IMG/VR virus record: IMGVR_UViG_3300044627_003967
Location: 1 to 26,843 of that record
Direction: 5' to 3' (one strand)
Length of the DNA stretch: 26,843 nt
Source of the DNA: a virus
Below the pieces are notes generated by a model. The model saw only the letters and a list, made by a program, of their open reading frames with translations, did not search any database and had not been told where the DNA came from. Below, one piece after another: positions 1-8,100 of the stretch. A program made the position numbers and the translations under genes. How positions within the stretch are numbered: position 1 is the stretch's first letter; each line of letters begins with the position of its first letter.

Positions 1-647
1 AACAGATTCATACCATTTGGCGTAGAAACAATAATGATCTTTGTTTTCTTACCGGATGAGATAACGGGATAAACAGAGTTGAAGAATTCTGTAGCAATGT
101 TTTGTGGAACGAACGCAAATTCATCCAAGAATACGATGTTGAATGCACCACCTCGGATAGCACTTGATGATGTGGATGCAGCAATAATCTTTGAACCGTT
201 TTCCAGTTCTACGTTACCCTTATTCCATGTGATGACACCTTGTTGTAACCACATTGGTAGGTTTTCATACGCAAGTTGGTATTTACCAAGAATATCTCTG
301 GCCAGAGAGCCTTTGTTGGCAAGAACGGCAACGTTTTGAGAGTCTTGGAATAATGTTGCATGTAATAGATATGCAACCGTTGTTGTGGTTTTACCAACCT
401 GTCGAGGACATTTTGTAATTACGAAACGATTGTCCTTAAAAAGGTTGAGCATTTTCTCCTGAAAAGGCCACATCCTAAAATTAATAAGACCTTCATCAAC
501 GTTGACGATCTTTACATAATTTTTTGCGAAATAAATTGGATCTTTTGCACATTTTATATACTCATCGATTTGTTCTTGAGTATATTCTAGTTGTACACCG
601 GCTCTCTTTAATAACGGATTGTCGCGGTAAGAATCTTTATTGTCCAT
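1..647 (-). CDS. 17: Terminase large subunit (T4 gp17-like), N-terminal part, cut by window edge
   Basis: ATPase/nuclease motor that packages phage DNA into the prohead and cuts concatemers. The reading frame opens at ATG 647 and stays open to base 1, giving 215 residues; T4 gp17 has about 610, so the nuclease domain lies outside the window. Seen directly: a Walker A motif CPRQVGKT at residues 80-87, a Walker B motif IVFLDE at 171-176 with the Asp-Glu pair for Mg-ATP and catalysis, and the coupling motif STPNG at 208-212. The 'NFRMWPFQEKML' stretch near residue 56 fits the adenine-binding Q-motif region of large terminases. The start lies inside the end of the small terminase gene (11-base overlap), so translation is probably coupled. 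The identity is secure from the motifs and from the 13-14-15-16-17 order. Confidence 0.97.
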   Translation of the reverse strand, partial: MDNKDSYRDNPLLKRAGVQLEYTQEQIDEYIKCAKDPIYFAKNYVKIVNVDEGLINFRMWPFQEKMLNLFKDNRFVITKCPRQVGKTTTTVAYLLHATLFQDSQNVAVLANKGSLARDILGKYQLAYENLPMWLQQGVITWNKGNVELENGSKIIAASTSSSAIRGGAFNIVFLDEFAFVPQNIATEFFNSVYPVISSGKKTKIIIVSTPNGMNL

Positions 648-1056
648 TATTCTTTAGAATTTTTGATAGTTCAGCAGTCGAACCAACAAAAATAGCCTTG
701 TCAATTTTAGTATCACCATTATCTTTTTTCTTTCCGTCCATCTCACGCATTTCTTTTTGCATTTTTAATAGACGATCATTGGCTTCTACCATATTCTTTA
801 GTAGAGTACCATAGACTTCGAACGCTCTTGGATGCTGACCTGCTTTTGCAATCTGTAGGATTTCATCCATTGCATCTTTGCCTTGTTCGATTATATCTTG
901 AAGATTACTTTTCGATTGTTCGTATGCATCTGTCAAGTCTTGTTTCAAATCCAATTCTTCAGAATCACTTTTCACAGGTATCAATGATTGTTTCTCCGGC
1001 ACTTCAACCGGAGTAACATCAAATATTTTTTCCATATTTTTATCAAAAGTATTCAT
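637..1056 (-). CDS. 16: Terminase small subunit (T4 gp16-like)
   Basis: Likely regulator of packaging that recognises DNA and stimulates the gp17 motor. The 139 residues fall in the size range of T4-like small terminases. The core has the layout of the family: an acidic N-terminal region, a helical segment with 'KAGQHPRAFEVYGTLLKNM' (about 71-89), and a second charged helix 'LLKMQKEMREM' used for oligomer coiled-coil packing, followed by a lysine-rich tail. The call rests on this pattern plus its place directly before and overlapping the gp17 gene. The start at 1056 is the first ATG after the upstream stop (1062); an internal ATG at residue 8 (MEKIF) is an alternative start, since related proteins often begin near there. 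Confidence 0.87.
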   Translation of the reverse strand: MNTFDKNMEKIFDVTPVEVPEKQSLIPVKSDSEELDLKQDLTDAYEQSKSNLQDIIEQGKDAMDEILQIAKAGQHPRAFEVYGTLLKNMVEANDRLLKMQKEMREMDGKKKDNGDTKIDKAIFVGSTAELSKILKNNGQ

Positions 1057-1059
1057 ATT

Positions 1060-1899
1060 TTATTGTATGTATCTATAGACTCCGGAATCAAAAACCCATG
1101 TGTATACTTCTCCAGTGTTTGACATTCTTACTCTTGTCACAAAATTTCCTAAAGCATCAGGATCTTCTATGTATGGGTAAGCTCTTTCCGTACCACTTAC
1201 GTTGACACTATATCCACCGGGATTTATATTTTTAATTGTATAACATTTACCGGCATCTACGTTGGCTGAAAGATTTACAACTACATTGCCACCCGCAGTG
1301 GTTGGATCACAAAATAAAATGTCATTTGTATTTGATGCGTTGTGTGTATTTGAAGTTACTGTTATTGCATTTCTAAAACCTGGAGCCAAAGTTGTTTTGG
1401 CAGCTGTTGAAGTATCAAAAACAGTTACTCTTCCATTACTAGTAAATGACCAATTCTGTGTATTTACTCTGACTAAAACTAATTCCTGTTCATCTTTCAA
1501 TTCAACAGAAGTATTTGCTGTAGTGGCAACAACACCAACACTATCAACAATTGCAAAATTTGTATTTGCCCAATTTAATTGAGCAAAGTCATTTTCATTT
1601 CCTGCAAAAACATCAATACTGTTTGCTTCTTGAATATTACCTATTCTTGTATTTGGATATGCATTATTTGCATTCGTTCTAAAAATCAATGAGCCGGTAA
1701 CAATATCACCAGCCTTTGCGATTTTTGTGTTTGCTGTATCGAAAGCTGCGTTAGCTCTTTGTCTGGCTGTGTTATCTGTTACGGCGCCGACATTATATAA
1801 CTCAAAAAAGTTATTGTTTATTTTTTGACCGGCTATTCTTAAAGTATCGCCCTTACCATCATTTGGTAATGTTCCTGTGTTTATTACTTCTTGAGCCAT
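1060..1899 (-). CDS. Fibre-like virion protein inserted between genes 15 and 16
   Basis: Probable structural protein of the fibre/adhesin type; no enzyme motif is seen. The first 40 residues ('INTGTLPNDGKGDTLRIAG', then KINNNFFELY) form a short module found at the N-terminus of many phage and cyanophage fibre-type proteins. An 'RQRANAAFDTANTKIA' stretch near residue 46 resembles the ANAAF repeats of the 1294-aa fibre in this window. The rest is a Ser/Thr/Asn-rich beta-type sequence, and the C-terminal third ('GKCYTIKNINPGGYSVNV' onward) resembles small beta domains at fibre ends. It starts one base after the gene 15 stop, with AAGGG upstream. In T4 genes 15 and 16 are adjacent, so this is an accessory insertion. 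Role in attachment or decoration is inferred. Confidence 0.75.
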   Translation of the reverse strand: MAQEVINTGTLPNDGKGDTLRIAGQKINNNFFELYNVGAVTDNTARQRANAAFDTANTKIAKAGDIVTGSLIFRTNANNAYPNTRIGNIQEANSIDVFAGNENDFAQLNWANTNFAIVDSVGVVATTANTSVELKDEQELVLVRVNTQNWSFTSNGRVTVFDTSTAAKTTLAPGFRNAITVTSNTHNASNTNDILFCDPTTAGGNVVVNLSANVDAGKCYTIKNINPGGYSVNVSGTERAYPYIEDPDALGNFVTRVRMSNTGEVYTWVFDSGVYRYIQ

Positions 1900-1900
1900 T

Positions 1901-2926
1901 TTAGTTGTATTCCCTTATTGATGATGGATATTTACCTGAATCCAGGTCCATCGTAATATCACCAGCAGTGCTGTCCATGGTATATGTATTCAAATCGAAT
2001 GTTGCAGTTGCAGTATCAATTTGTGCATACTTGCCTTCGAATGGTGAGTACGATGTGTATGTATAACTTGCATTTGTTTGAGCAGAAATAATTGGAGATG
2101 TTGAATTGAAATTACCTTTTATATCTGTCAGTCTCAAAATATTTAGAGAAGGTATCCACTGTGTAACTTTTGCAGTGGCTGTGGCTGTACCAAAAGAATA
2201 CCCTTGGTAAACAACATCTCCTATTCCATAATATCCATTTCCTGTGGCTGGATTCATTGTAAATGATACAACATCATTTGTGGAATTTAAACTGTATATT
2301 GAAGAAATAGAATGTGTAATGAAATTTGTTTCTGTGTGTTTACCAAATATAAAGCCTTTGACGGTGAACCTTAAAGTCCAAATGATCATCCTTGTGGCTT
2401 GTTCTCTATCACCTTCATAAACTATTTCGTGATCTGTAGAATTTAAAATTACAGGTATTTCTTTCACGATACCCATTTCAGGAATCAGATTCAATTTTAC
2501 TGTATAATCCGGTGTGAAATATGGTACGATATGTTCAATAACTTGAGTTGCGTCTTCAATATTACGTACATACAAATACAGATTGAAATCAAAATTGTAT
2601 GGTACTGGATTATATTGTGATATTGCTCCAGTTGCATTAGAAGCAAAATTCTTAACGTTTGTATTTTGTTTTCTGGAACTATCATAAGAAAGCCCAGTCA
2701 TTTCAAAAGACAGACGAGGTAAAGCGATCTGTACTTTTTTGTCCAGGTTTGGATCATCCTCTAAACGCATCACATAACGTTCTTTGGAAGCGTATGCAAT
2801 AGGTATTAAGAATCTTTCCTTTTCGATTTGATTTGAGTCGTAACGCACCAGTGTAATATTATTGAATAGGTCACCAAACCCAACAACAATTTTTCGTATG
2901 ATGCGATTGTATTGAATTGCTGCCAT
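1901..2926 (-). CDS. 15: Tail sheath stabiliser / tail completion protein (T4 gp15-like)
   Basis: In T4 the gp15 hexamer caps the tail tube and sheath and forms the joint to the neck. Residues 1-200 carry the family pattern: 'QYNRIIRKIVVGFGDLFNNI', 'ERFLIPIAYASKERYVMRL' and 'QIALPRLSFEMTGLSYDS', then the 'YNFDFNLYLYVRNIEDA' segment. At 341 residues it is about 70 longer than T4 gp15 (272). The excess is largely explained by a module at residues 237-299 (DVVYQGYS... to ...TSYSPF) that also occurs near the end of gp14. ATG 2926 overlaps the gene 14 stop as TAATG, which indicates translational coupling. Confidence 0.92.
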   Translation of the reverse strand: MAAIQYNRIIRKIVVGFGDLFNNITLVRYDSNQIEKERFLIPIAYASKERYVMRLEDDPNLDKKVQIALPRLSFEMTGLSYDSSRKQNTNVKNFASNATGAISQYNPVPYNFDFNLYLYVRNIEDATQVIEHIVPYFTPDYTVKLNLIPEMGIVKEIPVILNSTDHEIVYEGDREQATRMIIWTLRFTVKGFIFGKHTETNFITHSISSIYSLNSTNDVVSFTMNPATGNGYYGIGDVVYQGYSFGTATATAKVTQWIPSLNILRLTDIKGNFNSTSPIISAQTNASYTYTSYSPFEGKYAQIDTATATFDLNTYTMDSTAGDITMDLDSGKYPSSIREYN

Positions 2927-3810
2927 TAAATTTTTCCGAACGGATTAATTTCCGTGAAATCAATAATATTATTTGCCTGATCTTCTATGTACATATTGTC
3001 ATAGTTTTCATTTGGCGTACTATCTCTCAAAGGATTGTAAGTTGTTAACATATATCGAGCATTACTTGTTGCACCAATAATTGTAACGTTGTCTGTAAAT
3101 TCTCCATAAATGTTTGTAACACTTATGGTATTTGATGATGCATCCCAATTCTGTACAGTTGCACTAGAAGATGCATTTGCCAGTGTTTGATCACTAGATT
3201 GATACACAATTTCTTTTTGTGAATAGTTTATTGCATTTCCGTTACGAACTGTCAGATCGATTGTGTAACTAGATTGTGTCACAACATCATCAATATCAGC
3301 AATACCGGTATCGATAACTTCTTGAGAATACTTAAACTTCTCAAGTTCCAGTTCATAGAAGAATGGAATCTTGCGACCTAATGTGAAGAAGTCTTTTGTT
3401 TGATTCACGAACTTAATCTCAAACAATTCACCAGTACCATTTAAGAAAGGTACATAAATCAAATCACCTTCACGTGGTCTTGTAAATACGTTCTGTGGAA
3501 CACGTTGAGAGAACGAACGCTTTGATATGATAACGTTTGCGTTGTTTCGTATTTCTAAACCAAACTTGGTAAAGAACTCTTTGTCTCCCATATACTCCAA
3601 AGCATTTGAAAGATAGAATTCGACAGGGAAAGCAGACTTGAATTTTTTAACTGGATCTTCGCCATACAGTATATCTCTATCTTCTTCATTGAAGATTGGG
3701 CAGTAATAGGAGTCAAATCCCATAATTTTTATCGACTCAACTATTAAGTCTTCAACAACCCGTTGTTCTGCAATCGAGTTGTAGTTGTTAAAGTACACCG
3801 AGGTCGCAAT
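2926..3810 (-). CDS. 14: Neck protein (T4 gp14-like), probably started at a non-canonical ATT codon
   Basis: Neck component that, with gp13, closes the filled head and makes the tail-docking site. The N-terminal half is typical of gp14: 'YFNNYNSIAEQRVVEDLIVE', 'VKKFKSAFPVEFYLSNALEY', 'RVPQNVFTRPREGDLIYVP'. The first canonical start is GTG 3798 (290 aa), but that is 19 bases from the only good ribosome site. ATT at 3810 lies 7 bases after AGGTAGGA (3818-3825) and restores a family-like N-terminus, MATSVYFNNYNS (294 aa). An in-frame TAG sits a few codons further upstream and no ATG is available. I therefore choose ATT; a base error or recent ATG-to-ATT change is the alternative. Residues 196-258 (GTG numbering) form a module shared with gp15. 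Confidence 0.9.
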   Translation of the reverse strand: MATSVYFNNYNSIAEQRVVEDLIVESIKIMGFDSYYCPIFNEEDRDILYGEDPVKKFKSAFPVEFYLSNALEYMGDKEFFTKFGLEIRNNANVIISKRSFSQRVPQNVFTRPREGDLIYVPFLNGTGELFEIKFVNQTKDFFTLGRKIPFFYELELEKFKYSQEVIDTGIADIDDVVTQSSYTIDLTVRNGNAINYSQKEIVYQSSDQTLANASSSATVQNWDASSNTISVTNIYGEFTDNVTIIGATSNARYMLTTYNPLRDSTPNENYDNMYIEDQANNIIDFTEINPFGKI

Positions 3811-3811
3811 T

Positions 3812-4369
3812 TTAGGTTCCTACCTTTCTTCTTTCATTCCACCACTTTTTCATTCTTTGTGAGTGTGCTTGTTGACGGATAGGATCATTTTTATATTTTT
3901 CCGCACTTGCTTTTCCAGCTATACTTGAAATTTTAGAAGTGTCGTTATTTTTTTTTCTTGTTTCAATTGATTTTTTTATTTGTTCTTCTGATATTGTTTT
4001 GCCTTTATTGGCATTCGACAATATTTTTAAATGTTCTTCACTATTTTTTGAGTTTTTTCTACCATTGTGTAGGGCTTTCGCATGTTCTTTAGATATTTTT
4101 TTGCCTCTTTTAGCGAGTGCCATTTTTTCTCTGGTTTCCAATGTCGGTATTCTGCCTTTATTCATATTTTTATGAATCATGTGTATAATATCTTCTTTAC
4201 CAATGTGACCACTTAAAGCTTTCCAAGCAACATTGTCTTGCCAATTACCATATTTTTCCCATAATAAACGGTGAGCGTCTGCATGTTCTTCAACAGTGAG
4301 CTCAATTAAATTGGAAGGATCATCTGTTCCTCCCATGTGTTTTGGAATTATATGGTGTTTATGCTTCAT
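3812..4369 (-). CDS. Free-standing HNH homing endonuclease with NUMOD3-like repeats
   Basis: Predicted selfish DNA endonuclease, not a virion part. The N-terminus 'HKHHIIPKHMGGTDDPSNLI' followed by 'ELTVEEHADAHRLL' is an HNH fold: His5-His6, Asn20 and His29/His33 are the likely metal and catalytic positions. Residues about 71-140 carry serial 'K-G-(x)-(T/S)-x-E-x-(R/H)' units (GRIPTLETREKMALAKRGKK, KISKEHAKALHNGRK, KGKTISEEQIKKS), the DNA-binding NUMOD3 pattern. The C-terminus 'SQRMKKWWNERRK' is basic. It fits exactly between genes 13 and 14, starting one base after the gene 13 stop and ending with TAA one base before the presumed gene 14 ATT start. T4 has no gene here, so this is an intergenic homing insertion; the flanking coding regions appear intact. 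Confidence 0.93.
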   Translation of the reverse strand: MKHKHHIIPKHMGGTDDPSNLIELTVEEHADAHRLLWEKYGNWQDNVAWKALSGHIGKEDIIHMIHKNMNKGRIPTLETREKMALAKRGKKISKEHAKALHNGRKNSKNSEEHLKILSNANKGKTISEEQIKKSIETRKKNNDTSKISSIAGKASAEKYKNDPIRQQAHSQRMKKWWNERRKVGT

Positions 4370-4370
4370 A

Positions 4371-5144
4371 TTAATTCAAATAGAATTCCAAAATACCACC
4401 ATAATTCTTTTCCATGTCGGCTTCCAGCATCTTTATTTCATCTACAGCTTCGGTGTATATTTTATCTCCGTTCAAAGTTACGCCGCCTGGTAATTGAACA
4501 CCGGCAAACTTCTTCAGATTATTGCCCCAACTTCTCTTGATGAGTGCAGTTGCATATTCTTTTAACCAACGATCATTCCAGACTCTACCATACGCACCAG
4601 GATCAATTAAACCATAACACTCAACAACAACTACTGTACCAACTGGTGCTTGCGAGGATCCCCAAGCCCAATCAATAAACAGTTTTTGCATATGTCTTTG
4701 ATAACGGATAGGAACTTCACCAACGAATAACTGTTCCAACATACGTAGATGTTGCATCGTCATTGTGTAGTTAATGTATGATGCGGAAGTAAAGTCATAC
4801 AATTCGTTTAGACGCAACTGATATCTCAAGTCGAACATGTTAATCGATGCTTGAGAATCATACATTGGAAATATTCTGGTCACACCAGTAATTTCCGAAA
4901 CGTTGTTTGCGGTGTCTCTGGCTTGACTAAGATCCAAATAATGATTGTCAATATCGGTTTGATCGATTCGTTTGATGAAGTATAATTTTTGCAGACCGTC
5001 AAAATGATAGTCTTGCCAATACTGTAATGCATCATCGATACGATCTTCCACCTGGTCATCATCAATATTGATTTCGATGACAGGAAAACCCAAACGTCTT
5101 AGACAATAATCTTTGAAATCTGCTCTTGTTGTTATTGTGGCCAT
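4371..5144 (-). CDS. 13: Neck protein (T4 gp13-like)
   Basis: Head-completion protein that binds the portal and joins gp14 in the neck. The N-terminus 'TTRADFKDYCLRRLGFPVIE' followed by 'INIDDDQVEDRIDDALQYWQ' is the family signature; 'RYQRHMQKLFIDWAWGSSQA' and 'NDRWLKEYATALIKRSWGNN' are further conserved blocks. The 257 residues are shorter than T4 gp13 (309) but similar to marine T4-like versions as I know them. ATG 5144 follows AAAGGA at a good distance, and a T4-type late promoter octamer (5164-5171) lies only 19 bases upstream, so this is likely the first gene of the neck-terminase transcript. The next gene downstream is the homing endonuclease. Confidence 0.93.
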   Translation of the reverse strand: MATITTRADFKDYCLRRLGFPVIEINIDDDQVEDRIDDALQYWQDYHFDGLQKLYFIKRIDQTDIDNHYLDLSQARDTANNVSEITGVTRIFPMYDSQASINMFDLRYQLRLNELYDFTSASYINYTMTMQHLRMLEQLFVGEVPIRYQRHMQKLFIDWAWGSSQAPVGTVVVVECYGLIDPGAYGRVWNDRWLKEYATALIKRSWGNNLKKFAGVQLPGGVTLNGDKIYTEAVDEIKMLEADMEKNYGGILEFYLN

Positions 5145-5163
5145 TTTTTTGTCCTTTATGGAC

Positions 5164-5171
5164 TATTTATT
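5164..5171 (-). promoter_or_regulatory. T4-type late promoter before gene 13
   Basis: The minus strand reads AATAAATA, one base different from the T4 late -10 box TATAAATA, which is read by RNA polymerase with gp55/gp33 and the sliding clamp. Its TAA is also the stop codon of the upstream 1519-aa gene. The sequence AAAGGAC and the gene 13 ATG follow within 20 bases, leaving a very short leader. Confidence 0.6.
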
Positions 5172-8100
5172 TGGTTATAAAGGGACTGCTAGGTGGGGTA
5201 AAGTTTGCAGTGTAACGGGCCGCACCGCGGGTGATACGAACATCGTCTAGATAGCCGTTTAAGGCTTGGCCGGCTGCGGCACCTGCTCCGTCGCCAACAC
5301 GCAAAGTGGATGTAGAGTTTAATGCTGTTGCGCCAGTATATGTAGATCCTTCTTGAATTCCGTTTACAAAAAGTTTTATTGATCCTGTTTGGCCCGATAC
5401 TGCCAAGTGATACCATGTGTTAATAACAGGAGTGGTTGTGCCAACAATATCTGCCCCGTCTCCTGTTGCCCAAAAATTAAACTTTGAGTTGAATAAACCA
5501 AGGGCCCAGCCTGTGCCTGAATCTTGATAAGTTGACATTATATATCGAGTACCTGACACAGAATTAAAATATACCCAAGATTCTATAGTAAACGGTCTTG
5601 CTCCAAAATTTGTTATTAGTGTACTGTTTGTAGCCAAATAATCCCCAGTGCCATCAAAATATAAACTACTGTTGCCGTATTTTTTAATGCTTGTTACCAA
5701 GTTACTATTGCCCACGGTTTCATAATCGTTCATCATAGAACTGTCATAAACGCCTGCACTGGTACCATTTAACAGTAAAACACTGTTTTGAATTGCTATT
5801 AGTGGACTAACAGGGGGTGCAAAATTGCTGGTGTAAAGTGCTTGACCTGTTATAATTCGTAGATTGGAAATATATCCGTTCATTGGTGCATTTCCGCTGT
5901 CTATGGCACCAATTAACAAGTTGCTTGTGTCATCTGCTATAGTAAATGAAGCAGTACCAGTTGCTTGAGATACCCCATTGACCCATAGAGTGAATACATT
6001 ACTGGAATTTCTAGTTATTACAACATGGTGCCATTGTCTCAAAGAAAAAGTATCTGTTGAAGTCAACTGCACATTCCAAAAACCACCATCAGTATCACCA
6101 GCATAAAAAGTGAATTTGTTATCTGTAATGTTACCATATGTAAGGAAAAATCCACGAGCTGAAACCTCTGCTCGACGAGATACTAATACTACATAGTTCG
6201 CATTGAGATAAACCCATGCTTCAATGGTGAATGCTCTATTAGACAAATATGTTGTTGTGCTGGGCGGAACAGTTAAATAGTCTCCACTACCATCAAAATA
6301 CATACTACCACCATACACACTTGGTGAGTAAGCAACTCCTGTTGTTGCTGTGGGTGTAAATGGTGCAACTGTTGTTGGTGTGGTGTTACCAGCAACTGTA
6401 ATAGTAAAGTTATTAGTTGAATTGTCTATAAAAGTTGCACTTTGACATGTTAGTAAACTTGTACCGGATATTGCAGTTAATGGTTGAGTAGGTGGAGTGA
6501 ATGCTGAGGTATATACTGCGGTTCCATTTACTAATCTATAGTTAGAGATATAACCCAACATTATAGTACCACCGGCATTTCCAGCAAATAATTCTCCACC
6601 AATTCTGTTTGCACCTGTAAATGCTGTACTGTTAGATGCTGTAGTTGAATCTGCAACTCCATTAAGATATGCTGTTATTGTACCTGATGATCGAACAAAT
6701 GCAATATGATTCCAAGTATTTACTGCCACAGTCTGTGAAGTACCAACTAAAATATTACCACCGTTTCCAAAAATTGCTAATCTTCCAGATGTGTTTACAA
6801 AAAACAAGGCGCCAGTTGAAGTATTGTCGTCGCCTACACACACTAGGCTTCTGCCAGCTGCTAAAGATGTTATATAAACCCATCCTTCTATAGTAAAACT
6901 TCCAGACAATGTTGCAGGAGATGTTGTTGTAACTAGCCAATCTCCAGTACCATCAAAATAACCACTATAAAAAGTAGTGACTGTCTGTGGACTAAAAGGA
7001 CTAAATCTTTGTACACTAACATCGCCGTTACGGGTGATGGTAAAATTGTTTGGGCTATCGTCTACGAATCTATTATCTGTGCAAGTTAGTAAACTGGTAT
7101 TGGCTATGGCAGTTAGTGGTGAAGTACTTGGAGTAAATGCTGAGGTATATACTGCCGTACCTCTTACTATACGAAGATTTGAAATATAACCATTGTATCC
7201 TGTAGATTGTACTGCCCCCAAGTTTACAGTCTGCCCCGAAGGACCCTGAGGCGTGCCGGATTTTGATACTGAAAATGCTTGAACTCCGTTAATGTAACCT
7301 TTAAGAGTCGTGCTTGAATTAGTATAAACCATCGCAACATGCGTCCAAGTATTCAAAGGCACTGTAGCACTACTAACTGCTGATGTTACTGCGCCTCCGT
7401 TATAATAATAGAACATTAGTGTACCATTAGTAAGAGTACCGAATGACCAATAAGTATCAGCTTGGGCAGGGAGTCCGTAAGCAACTTGAAGGGGAAAGCC
7501 ATTAGATGTTTGTGAGTTGGTAACATTATACACCCACATTTCAATGGTGTAATCAGTGTCCCACCACTGAACCATAGATGCACTGTAAGGAATTGTTAAA
7601 TAATCACCAGTACCATCAAAGTAGTTACTCCATAACGGACCATATGGGCTAAATGTGCCTTGTGTGGTATTACCGTTTCTTGTAATTAAGAAGTTGTTGG
7701 TGCTGGAATCTAATAATATATTGTTATTATCGGGTTGATTGGTTTGGCAGGTCAACAAACTTGTGTTGGCTATTGCGGTTAATGGTGTTGTAGGTGGAGT
7801 AAACGCTGAGGTATAGACTGCTGTACCTTTTACTATCCTAGCATCAGAGATGTATCCTGTAAAGTAAGCAGATAAACTACTACTTGCGTATCGTCCTGCA
7901 CCAATGAATGCAGTAGTATTACTAAAGTTGTCAGCGGCTGTTGCCGTTGCACCAAGTACACCATTTACAAATAAACGGTTGGTGCTACCCTGTCGTGTAA
8001 ATGCGACATGTGTCCATGTATTTACATAGTTAGAAACGGTAGCAGAAACAAGTACTGCTGTTGTATAAACTCTAATTACAGTTGAAGAAAATGCCGTTAC

